Shown one piece after another: positions 25,771-32,843 of a DNA stretch of 64,000 bases. The notes below the pieces were generated by a model that had not been told where the DNA came from, made no database searches, and was given only the letters and a program-made list of their open reading frames with translations. A program made the translations under genes and the position numbers. The DNA is from Sorangium cellulosum (lineage in GTDB: Bacteria; Myxococcota_A; Polyangia; Polyangiales; Polyangiaceae): positions 8,136,501-8,200,500 of the forward strand of contig NZ_CP012673.1 in assembly GCF_002950945.1 (NCBI RefSeq), written 5' to 3'. The first letter of the stretch is position 1; every line of letters starts with the position of its first letter.

Positions 25771-26948
25771 GACATTCCCTCCGAAACGGCCCGACGGCCG
25801 ACTGTTGCGGTGACGAGGCAGAACAAGGTGGCCATGCCCATGACGAAGCCGACGCCCCACGGCGCGCTCCAGCTCAGCAGCTTCGTCGTGCCGCCGATCC
25901 CGACGACGGTGACGATGGACACGAGGAGAAAGCGGAAGCTCGAGATGCGGCCCTTCTGCTCCGGCGGCATCCGCTGGTAGAGCTTCGAGGTGAGCAGCGC
26001 GTTCGTGAAGCCGATCGCGGCGCCGAGCCCCAGGAACGACGCGGTGATCGCCGCCCTGCTCGACGCGACCATGATGACTGCGAGGAACAGGATCTGGAGC
26101 AGCTGGAAGGCGACGAGGCGCCGCGGGTCGAGCTGCTTCCTCGCGAGCAGGAACGTGATGACCGCCCCGGCCGCGAAGGCGCCGTCCAGCACCGAGAGCC
26201 ACACCGTGTCGCCGCCGAAGCGCGCGTCGACGAGCGGCACGAGGATGAGGTTCAAGCACGCCATGACGGCGAGATCGCCGGTCGAGATGGCCACGTGGAC
26301 GAGCAGCGACGGCGTGCGCCGCATCCCGTTCGCCAGCTCTCTCCAGTCCTTGATCACCTCCGAGAGCGGGACGAACGCCGCGCGCCTCGCGGCGTCGCCG
26401 GAGGCCTGGAGCCTCCGGAGGATCAGGCTCGTGGCCAGGAACAACCCGGCGTCGATCAGGAACACGACGGAGTAGCTGAGTCGCGAGAGCAGCACGCCGA
26501 CCGCCCCGATGCCGAGGAGCTGACCGACCTGGAGCAGCAGCATCGCGAGCGACGAGTACCGGGCTTGTTCCTCCGGCGCGACCACGCCCGGCACCAGCGC
26601 GAAGGTGGCCGTCTTGTAGAAATGGGAGCCAGCCTTGAGCAGCGCCGAGAGGGCCACCACGGCGACGGTGGCCTCGCGCCCGGGGTCGAGCGCCAGCGCG
26701 GCCAGGGCCACCATGATCAGCGCGCGGCTCATCCCGGCGGCCGAGGCGACGAGCCTGGGATTGAGCCGGTCGACGATCGGTCCGGCATAGACCTGGCTCA
26801 GGACCCCGATCAGGTAGTCGAAGCCGAGGACGAAGGCGAAGGACGACACCGCCCCCGTGCGGTCGAACAGGAGCTTGCCCAGCGCCAGCGTGTGCATCCC
26901 GTCGGCGACGTTGGTGAGCAGCGTCGCGGTGAGGAGGCGCCGCTTCAA
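25767..26948 (-). CDS. MFS transporter, probable product exporter
   Basis: The likely start is TTG 26948, which overlaps the stop of the ATP-grasp gene (TTGA) and has GGAGG 9 bases upstream; this gives 393 residues. The sequence has about 10-12 membrane helices (LLTNVADGMHTLALGKLLF, LIGVLSQVYAGPIVDRLNPR with the MFS loop 2-3 signature, and SLLKAG, GVGFVMGMATLFCLVTATV further on). It resembles MFS proteins of the enterobactin-exporter/NreB type. Position between biosynthetic genes with overlapping start and stop codons supports export of the operon's product and self-protection. Confidence 0.88.
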   Translation of the reverse strand: MKRRLLTATLLTNVADGMHTLALGKLLFDRTGAVSSFAFVLGFDYLIGVLSQVYAGPIVDRLNPRLVASAAGMSRALIMVALAALALDPGREATVAVVALSALLKAGSHFYKTATFALVPGVVAPEEQARYSSLAMLLLQVGQLLGIGAVGVLLSRLSYSVVFLIDAGLFLATSLILRRLQASGDAARRAAFVPLSEVIKDWRELANGMRRTPSLLVHVAISTGDLAVMACLNLILVPLVDARFGGDTVWLSVLDGAFAAGAVITFLLARKQLDPRRLVAFQLLQILFLAVIMVASSRAAITASFLGLGAAIGFTNALLTSKLYQRMPPEQKGRISSFRFLLVSIVTVVGIGGTTKLLSWSAPWGVGFVMGMATLFCLVTATVGRRAVSEGMS

Positions 26949-28207
26949 CGGGCCACCTCCGCCGCGCGCGGCACGACCCGGATCTCCTCGCGGAGCCGCC
27001 TCACGACCTCGACGACCTCGGCGTCGTCCCCGCCGCGCAGGATGGCCGCCGCGGGGACCTCCCAGTACTGGTGCGTGACCGACTTCTTCAGCCGGTCGGG
27101 GGGCTGCGCGACGCGGAGCTTCACGACCGCGCCCGAGCCAGCTAGCCAGTCGGGCGTCGTCACGCGGCACGAGGCCTCGGGGAAATGGTGGCCCGGCACC
27201 ACCAGCCAGCCGAACCACGGCCCCTCGGTCTTCGTGACCTCCCGGACGGGCCCCCCGGGCAGCGGGCGACCGAGCCGCCGCGCCTGGGCCCGGATCAGGA
27301 CGTCGATCTCCTCGGTCGGGATGTGGACGCCGGTCGACGCCTCCGTCGTCGGGATGATGTCCCCGCCGCCAGCGCGGTTGGCGACCTCCATGAACACGAG
27401 CTCTTCCGGCCCCTCGATCACCTCGAGGTGGAAGGCGCCGTCGACGACGCCGACCGCGCGCAGGCAGCCCAGGAAGAACGCCCGGTACCCGTCCGACATC
27501 CTGAACTGCGCGGAGCCCAGCGGCTCGCCCCAGGCGTACTCCAGCGGCGTGCTGATGTAGCGGCTCGCCACGATGAGCCGCGGGATTCCCCCCTCCATCA
27601 CCCCGTCGACATGCAGGATGGGCCCCTCGATGAACTGCTCGAGCTCACCGTCCGCGAAATACTCGTGGTTCTCCGGCCGGGCGACGAAGGCGAGCGCCTC
27701 GCGCGGCGAGCCGAAGACGTGCACGCCGACGCTGCTGGCGCCCAGCGTCGGCTTCAGGATGGTGCGCCCCTCCCACGGCACGGACGCCGCGGCGGCGCTC
27801 TTCTCCGCCGTCCGTTCCGCCGTCCGGAGATCGAGGCTCCGCGGGACCCGCAGGCCGGCCGCCGCGACGAGCCGCTTCATCAGGATCTTGTCCTTGAACC
27901 TCAGCAGATCGCCGTAGCGAGGCCCCGGGACCCCGAGGTGCTCACGCACCTTGCCCGCCTCGTGCAGATCGAACTCCGACAGGGCCATGACCATCTCGTA
28001 GCCGTCGGCCGGCGACGCGATCGCGCCGATCTCCACGGCCGGCTCCGCCACGCCCGGGATCACGATCTTCTCGCAGCGCAGGTCGGCCGGCAGATCCGCG
28101 ATGCGCGCCTCGACGCCCACGTACGTGACGTCGTGCGCCGCGTGATCGAGCGCGCGATGGTACTCGATCTTCCGATAAGGAACGGTGTGCAGGATGAGGA
28201 TCTTCAT
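26945..28207 (-). CDS. ATP-grasp ligase
   Basis: The 420-residue protein has the ATP-grasp order: a Rossmann-like N-terminus (MKILILHTVPYRKIEYHRAL), then FKDKILMKRLVAAAGLRVPRS, the ATP-lid segment RTILKPTLGASSVGVHVF, ELEQFIEGPILHVDGVM, and the metal-binding core FHLEVIEGPEELVFMEVANRAGGGDI. These enzymes make acyl-phosphates and join a carboxylate to an amine. BacD, DdaF and related amino-acid ligases share this shape, and RAGGGDI with the earlier EV motif fits that group. The start at ATG 28207 follows the ketosynthase stop by 12 bases. Substrates are unknown; an amide or dipeptide bond in the product is inferred. Confidence 0.9.
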   Translation of the reverse strand: MKILILHTVPYRKIEYHRALDHAAHDVTYVGVEARIADLPADLRCEKIVIPGVAEPAVEIGAIASPADGYEMVMALSEFDLHEAGKVREHLGVPGPRYGDLLRFKDKILMKRLVAAAGLRVPRSLDLRTAERTAEKSAAAASVPWEGRTILKPTLGASSVGVHVFGSPREALAFVARPENHEYFADGELEQFIEGPILHVDGVMEGGIPRLIVASRYISTPLEYAWGEPLGSAQFRMSDGYRAFFLGCLRAVGVVDGAFHLEVIEGPEELVFMEVANRAGGGDIIPTTEASTGVHIPTEEIDVLIRAQARRLGRPLPGGPVREVTKTEGPWFGWLVVPGHHFPEASCRVTTPDWLAGSGAVVKLRVAQPPDRLKKSVTHQYWEVPAAAILRGGDDAEVVEVVRRLREEIRVVPRAAEVAR

Positions 28208-28219
28208 GTTCGGAACCTT

Positions 28220-29173
28220 TCAGATCTGGATGAGGCTCGCTCCCCAGGAGAAGCCCACGCCGCTCGACACCAGGACGATCCGTTGCCCGGGACGGAGCCT
28301 GTTCGTCCGGAGGCCCTCGGCGAGCGCGAGGGCCGTGTCCGTGGCGCCGAGGTGACCGTGGTCGCGAAAGCTCAGGTACGACTGCGCCTCGCCGAGGCCG
28401 AAGCGCGAGAGGACCTCGCGCAGCACGCGATGATCGCCCTGGTTCATGAACAGGTAATCGATGTCCCGCGGCGTCAGGCGGGCCTCGTCCAGCACCTGCC
28501 CGACCAGCCTGGTGATGTAATGCAGGTATTGCTCGTGGAGGCTCACCTCGGCCTCGCGCGGCTCGGTCACGATCGTCGGCGCGCCCCGGGGCAGCTTGTA
28601 CAGGTCCACGTACGTGCCGTCCGACGCGAACGCGCTCGAGAGGACGTGGAGGGACGGCGCGTACCGGTCGCACAGGATCGCCGAGGCGCCGTCGGCGAGG
28701 TTGAACAGGCTCTTCGACCCGGGATCCGTGTGATCGACGTAGCGCGACAGCGTATCGGCGCAGACGAGGAGCGCCCGCCGGTAGGAAGGGCTCGCGAGCA
28801 TCAGGCCCTTGATCACGTGGAGCGCCGCGTTGAGCGAGTTGCAGCCGTTGCTCAGCTCGAAGCAGAAGGCGCCCTTCGCGCCGAGGCTCGCCTGGATCTT
28901 GGCCGCCGGCGACCAGAACGCGTGGTCGTTGAGGCCGGTCGAGGCATAGACCAGGAGATCGAGGCTGTCCGGCGCGAAGGGGCAGCGCGCCTTCAGGTCC
29001 TCGATCGCGTCCAGCGAGAGCTCCACGCACCGCCGCCCCTCCGCCACCGGCTTCGAGGCGAGCTGCATCCTGTCGGAGAAGAACTCGATCGGCACCCCGG
29101 ACGCCGCGCTGATCGCCCGGGCGCTCATGCGCGTCGTCGGGATGCCGAGGCCGATGTCGATGATGCCGAACAT
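28220..29173 (-). CDS. FabH-like ketoacyl synthase III with altered catalytic residues
   Basis: The 317-residue protein has the KASIII/thiolase fold. The nucleophile is Cys111 (ELSNGCNSLNAAL), SLFNLADGASAILC is the dimer-core segment, and it ends in the usual glycine-rich strand (VLVSSGVGFSWGASLIQI). In FabH the second and third catalytic residues are His in HQAN and Asn in GN. Here the aligned segments read NQGD (Asn244) and GHLGAT (His274), so His and Asn appear exchanged. It may make a C-C bond between acyl thioesters, or an ester or amide as CerJ-type relatives do. It lies 16 bases after the dioxygenase gene. Confidence 0.88.
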   Translation of the reverse strand: MFGIIDIGLGIPTTRMSARAISAASGVPIEFFSDRMQLASKPVAEGRRCVELSLDAIEDLKARCPFAPDSLDLLVYASTGLNDHAFWSPAAKIQASLGAKGAFCFELSNGCNSLNAALHVIKGLMLASPSYRRALLVCADTLSRYVDHTDPGSKSLFNLADGASAILCDRYAPSLHVLSSAFASDGTYVDLYKLPRGAPTIVTEPREAEVSLHEQYLHYITRLVGQVLDEARLTPRDIDYLFMNQGDHRVLREVLSRFGLGEAQSYLSFRDHGHLGATDTALALAEGLRTNRLRPGQRIVLVSSGVGFSWGASLIQI

Positions 29174-29189
29174 GGCTGCTCCTCCGCGC

Positions 29190-30053
29190 TCAGCGCGCCT
29201 CGCCGGACGCGCCGGACGCGATCGACAGGCGGTGCATCGTGCGCGGGAGCTCGGGGTCGGAGGGCATCGCGGCGTGGATCAGCGACGGGTTGTCCCAGAT
29301 CAGGATGTCGCCGACGCGCCAGTGATGGCGGTACAGGGTGCTCTCGCGCGTCGCGTGCGCGTGCAGCTCCTCCAGCATCTTCTGGCTCTGCTCCCAGCCC
29401 ATCCCCTCGAAGCTCAGGGTGTACCCTTCGCTGATGTAGAGCGCGGGGCGCCCGGTGAGCGGGTGCTCGCGCACGACGGGGTGGGTGACGTCGGGGATGG
29501 TGATCCGGAGGCGATCGTCGATCTCCCGCAGCGACTGGCCCACGTCCTGCGCCGTGACCTTGTACCGCTTGCGGATCGTGTGGACGGCGACGCGCCCCTC
29601 GAGGGCCGCGCGGAGCTCCGGCGAGAGCTCGTCGAGCGCGAGGTACATCGAGGCGAACAGCGTATCTCCCCCCGTCGGCGGCACCTTGACCGCGTGGAGG
29701 AGCGTCGTGTTCGCGGGGCGCTCGATGTACGAGGAGTCCGAGTGCCAGAAGTTGCCCACGCGCGCGACGCCGATCGGCTTCCCGTTCACCTTCTCGTTCG
29801 ACGTGACGAGGATCTCGTCGAACTCCGGGTGGCGGTAGTTCGAGAGGAGGAAGGGCTGGATCGGCCCCATGCTCCGGCCCACGCCGACGAGCTCCGCGGG
29901 CGTCAGCTCCTGATCGCGGAGCAGGAGGAGCTGGTGCCGGAGCAGGAGATCGAGCAGCTCCGCGCCGGCGCCGGCGCCGGCGTCGCGCCTCGCGTCGAAC
30001 CCGACCAGCTCGACGCCGAAGTACTTCGAGAGAGGCCTCATCGTGGTGCTCAT
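29190..30053 (-). CDS. TauD/TfdA-family Fe(II)/2-oxoglutarate dioxygenase
   Basis: The 287-residue enzyme has the facial-triad motif HSD in FWHSDSSYIERPANTTLLH (about residues 103-121) with VPPTGGDTLFASM after it, and the distal His in DNPSLIHAAM. The 2-oxoglutarate-binding Arg is in RTMHRLSI. It follows the TfdA/TauD order closely and has the normal length. It should hydroxylate, desaturate or epoxidise an intermediate (DdaC in dapdiamide synthesis is an example of the family). The start at ATG 30053 is 28 bases after the oxoamine synthase stop, within the same operon. Confidence 0.92.
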   Translation of the reverse strand: MSTTMRPLSKYFGVELVGFDARRDAGAGAGAELLDLLLRHQLLLLRDQELTPAELVGVGRSMGPIQPFLLSNYRHPEFDEILVTSNEKVNGKPIGVARVGNFWHSDSSYIERPANTTLLHAVKVPPTGGDTLFASMYLALDELSPELRAALEGRVAVHTIRKRYKVTAQDVGQSLREIDDRLRITIPDVTHPVVREHPLTGRPALYISEGYTLSFEGMGWEQSQKMLEELHAHATRESTLYRHHWRVGDILIWDNPSLIHAAMPSDPELPRTMHRLSIASGASGEAR

Positions 30054-30081
30054 GTGTTGTTCTCCAGGTGGGTGATGAACG

Positions 30082-31317
30082 TCAGCTGGCCGCGGCCATG
30101 CAGCGCGCCAGGGCGAGGGCGAAGGCGCGGATGTCGCGCTCCGCGTGCGCGGAGGAGACGATCACGCGGAGCCGCTCCTGCCCGCGCTGCACGCTCGGCC
30201 AGTTGATCGGCTGCACGTAGAAGCCGTGCTCCCTCAGCAGCGCGTCCGAGACGCTCTTGCACCGGAAGGAGTCGCCGATCAGCACCGGCACGATGTGGCT
30301 CGGGCTGTCCATGACGGGGAGGCGGTGGCGCCGGAGCTCGTCCTTGAGCAGGCTCACGTTCGCGAAGAGCCGCTCCCGCTCGACGTTGCTCTGCTTCAGG
30401 TGCCGCACCGACGCGAGGGCGGCCGCCAGGACGAGCGGCGGGAGCGAGGTCGTGAAGATGAAGCCCGGCGCCATGAGCCGGATCGCGTCGACGAGGAAGG
30501 CGTCCCCGGCCACGTAGCCGCCGGTCGCCCCGTGCGCCTTGCCGAAGCCGCCCTGGATGACGTCGATCTCGTGGGCCAGCCCCATGGAGTCCGCCACGCC
30601 GGCCCCGGTGCGGCCGTACACCCCGACGCCGTGCGTCTCGTCGAGGAAGATCATGGCGTTGTGACGGTGCTTGAGGCGGCACACCTCCTCGAGCGGCCCG
30701 AAGTGGCCATCCATCGAGTAGATCGACTCGAGCACGATCAGCTTCGGCGCCTCCGCCGGCAGCGCGCCGAGCTTGGCCTCGAGGTCCGGGATCGAGTTGT
30801 GCTCGAAGACGATCTTCCTGAGCCCGCTCTTGCGGATGCCCTCGATGAGCGACCGGTGGTTCTTGCCGTCCGACAGCACGACGAGCTCGGGCATCAGCTT
30901 GCCGATGACGCCCAGCGCCTCGTCGTTCGCCACGTAGCCGCTGTTGAACACGAGGGCCGACTCCTTGCCGTGCAAGGCGGCCAGCTCTGCCTCGAGCTCC
31001 ACGTGGTAGAGGGAAGTGCCCGAGATGTTGCGCGAGCCGCCGGAGCCGAGGCCTTGTTCGTCGAGCGCCGCGCGGGCCGCGGCGACGACGCGCTCGTGGT
31101 TGCTCATGCCGAGGTAGTCATTGCTGCAAAACACGTTCGTGCGGTGCTGCGCCCCGCGCCGCTCGAAGCAGGCGTTCGGGTAGTCGTCGGCGAGGCGTCG
31201 GAGCGGCAGGAACGTCCGGTAGCTGCCGTCCACCATGGCCCTGGTGACGAAATCCACTGCTGCCTTCACGAGGGCATTGCGCTGTCTGCGAGAACTGACG
31301 GGAGTCGTCTGCGTCAC
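30082..31317 (-). CDS. ALAS-like alpha-oxoamine synthase
   Basis: The start is GTG 31317 with AAGGAGAG 8 bases upstream; the longer frame only adds intergenic sequence. The 411-residue PLP enzyme follows 5-aminolevulinate synthase closely: FCSNDYLGMSNH, GSGGSRNISGTSLYHVELE, LDETHGVGVYGRTGAG (Asp226, His229), and the Schiff-base Lys260 in GGFGKAHGATGGY. The family condenses an amino acid with an acyl-CoA, losing CO2 to give an alpha-amino ketone. As first gene of an operon with ligases, dioxygenase and exporter, it more likely serves secondary metabolism (compare AlmA of alaremycin) than haem. Confidence 0.92.
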   Translation of the reverse strand: MTQTTPVSSRRQRNALVKAAVDFVTRAMVDGSYRTFLPLRRLADDYPNACFERRGAQHRTNVFCSNDYLGMSNHERVVAAARAALDEQGLGSGGSRNISGTSLYHVELEAELAALHGKESALVFNSGYVANDEALGVIGKLMPELVVLSDGKNHRSLIEGIRKSGLRKIVFEHNSIPDLEAKLGALPAEAPKLIVLESIYSMDGHFGPLEEVCRLKHRHNAMIFLDETHGVGVYGRTGAGVADSMGLAHEIDVIQGGFGKAHGATGGYVAGDAFLVDAIRLMAPGFIFTTSLPPLVLAAALASVRHLKQSNVERERLFANVSLLKDELRRHRLPVMDSPSHIVPVLIGDSFRCKSVSDALLREHGFYVQPINWPSVQRGQERLRVIVSSAHAERDIRAFALALARCMAAAS

Positions 31318-31644
31318 GTTCGGTCTCTCCTTGTGTGTACGGCCGCGTGAGCCGCTGGTCTGTCGCGGGAGCGCGTCGCCGCGAGGCCGCTCGGGCGGCG
31401 AAGCCGGATGGTGGGCGTCGCCCCGGTGCGGCCCTGCCGCCTCAAACCATCTCGCCAGGGGTCTAGGGGCGCCGCGGCCCGGCGCTGACACGCCTTCGAA
31501 TAAATCGACCCTCGGGGCTCCAGCGCGCGAGTGAAGGTGTCAGAAGCGTGCTCGTCGCGGGCGTAAGACGCGAAGACACACAGTCGATGGGATTCGCCTC
31601 GGACGCAGCAGGACAGATGACAGATCAGGTGAAAGGAAGGATGC
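31318..31644. promoter_or_regulatory. Divergent region upstream of the biosynthetic operon
   Basis: These 327 bases precede the seven-gene operon and should hold its promoter. The only structure seen is the bulged inverted repeat CTGACACGCCTTC (31485-31497) with GAAGGTGTCAG (31533-31543), which flanks the most AT-rich patch of the region (GAATAAATC). It may be an operator. No sigma-54-type promoter was found. Confidence 0.4.
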
Positions 31645-32064
31645 ATGTACGGTCGAACTCTCCCTGTGGCCGCCCTCGCGCTGGCTCTCGCGGAGGTCCG
31701 GTACGGCAATCCGCGGCTCGGCTTCGTCTACGGTCTCGTGGAGACGCCGCCGATCGACGTAGGCGCGAAGGTCTCGGCGACGCTCAACACGGGCCCGACG
31801 GGGAACCTGATTGCGCCGCTCAGCGCCGGCGTGCCCGTGGCGGTCCGCATGGCCGGGTCGCTGCGGATCGACGCAGGGGCGTTCGTCAATGTGGGCCTCG
31901 GTAGGAAGGAGGACGAGAAAAATACGATGGGGCTGTCCGTCCCCGTCTCCCCCTCCGTTCAGATCGCGCCGCCGATCACCGTCGCCGTGGACACCGGGTT
32001 CTCGATCGCCGATCTCCGGCTCGCCAGAAGACGCTGCCGGTCGCGCGCGAAGCTGGTACACTGA
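31645..32064 (+). pseudogene. Truncated outer-membrane beta-barrel-like protein
   Basis: A GGAAGG ribosome site precedes ATG 31645. The 139 codons give a short hydrophobic start (LPVAALALALAEVRYG) that runs straight into alternating strands (GNPRLGFVYGLVETPPIDVGAKVSATL, AVRMAGSLRIDAGAFVNVGL, VSPSVQIAPPITVAVDTGFSI) of barrel type. The protein then stops in an Arg-rich tail. Such barrels normally need a full signal peptide and more strands, so a 5' deletion and a frameshift or truncation at the 3' end are likely. It could also be a small functional protein. The next gene starts 8 bases on. Confidence 0.4.
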
Positions 32065-32071
32065 AGCCGCC

Positions 32072-32737
32072 GTGAACGATTACGCGGGCCGGTGCGGAAG
32101 CTGCGCGGCATACACCCGGGTGCACGAGGATCCCGTGCGCGGTCGCGTCGGCGACTGCGCGCTCGAGGTGTACCCGCCGCCGATCAAGGCGACCGCGACG
32201 TGCGCCCGCTACCGCCCGAAAGGCGCGCCGCCGCCGCCCCCGCCGCCCCGGGCCGCGGGCCAGCCGCGCGGCTCCGGCGGCAGGGCGCGCGCGCCCGAGC
32301 GGGCGTCGTTGCCGGAACGCCGGACCGGCGCGCCGGCGGCGCCCCTCCGCTCAACGCTTCCAAGGGAGATCGACATCGACATGGATATCGACGAATTCCG
32401 CCGCGTGCTGCGCGAGGTGCTGTCCGAGGAGCTCGGCGTCGGGCGCGCGGAGATGGGCGGCCGCTGGGAAGGAGGGGAGCTCGTGCTCCGCCCGGGCAAG
32501 GAGGGCACGGCCGAGAAGCGCATCCCGCTCGACGTGTTCTTCCACAAGATCGTCATGCTCCGCGACAAGCTCCGGGTGCTGGAGCAGAAGCTCAACGCGC
32601 ACGAGGGGCTGAGCGACGCGGAGAAGGTCCAGCTCCAGGCCTACGTCACCGGCTGTTACGGGACCCTCACCACGTTCAATGTCCTCTTCGCCCGCCGCGA
32701 GGACGGCTTCAGCGGCAGCGGCAAGGACAGCGACTGA
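32072..32737 (+). CDS. Conserved-type unknown protein: Cys motif plus coiled C-terminus
   Basis: GTG 32072 is chosen because the recognisable protein begins there (VNDYAGRCGSCAAYTR). The 221-residue product has an N-terminal four-Cys motif (CGSCAAYT, GDCALEV, ATCARY; about 8-45) that could bind zinc or an Fe-S cluster. A long Pro/Arg-rich linker follows, then a helical C-terminus (about 105-215: DIDEFRRVLREVLSEELGVG, DVFFHKIVMLRDKLRVLEQKL, KVQLQAYVTGCYGTLTTFN). This two-part layout recurs in deltaproteobacterial proteins of unknown function. It may be cotranscribed with the transporter gene 106 bases on. Confidence 0.7.
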   Translation: MNDYAGRCGSCAAYTRVHEDPVRGRVGDCALEVYPPPIKATATCARYRPKGAPPPPPPPRAAGQPRGSGGRARAPERASLPERRTGAPAAPLRSTLPREIDIDMDIDEFRRVLREVLSEELGVGRAEMGGRWEGGELVLRPGKEGTAEKRIPLDVFFHKIVMLRDKLRVLEQKLNAHEGLSDAEKVQLQAYVTGCYGTLTTFNVLFARREDGFSGSGKDSD

Positions 32738-32843
32738 TCACCTCCTGAGCCGGCTCCCGAACCGGCCAGCCCGGCCCGAGCGGCGGAAGGGCTGCGCCGC
32801 GTGCAGCCCACCATGGTAGAAGGCGCGCGGAGGTCGCCGCCCC

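Noticed and set aside
23061..25980. Plus-strand open frames opposite the biosynthetic operon
   Set aside because: They are antisense shadows with biased composition; the minus-strand frames carry complete enzyme motifs.
30082..31317. Housekeeping haem ALAS (hemA)
   Set aside because: The motifs fit ALAS, but the operon context with ligases, a dioxygenase and an exporter argues for secondary metabolism; the enzyme activity itself is not excluded.
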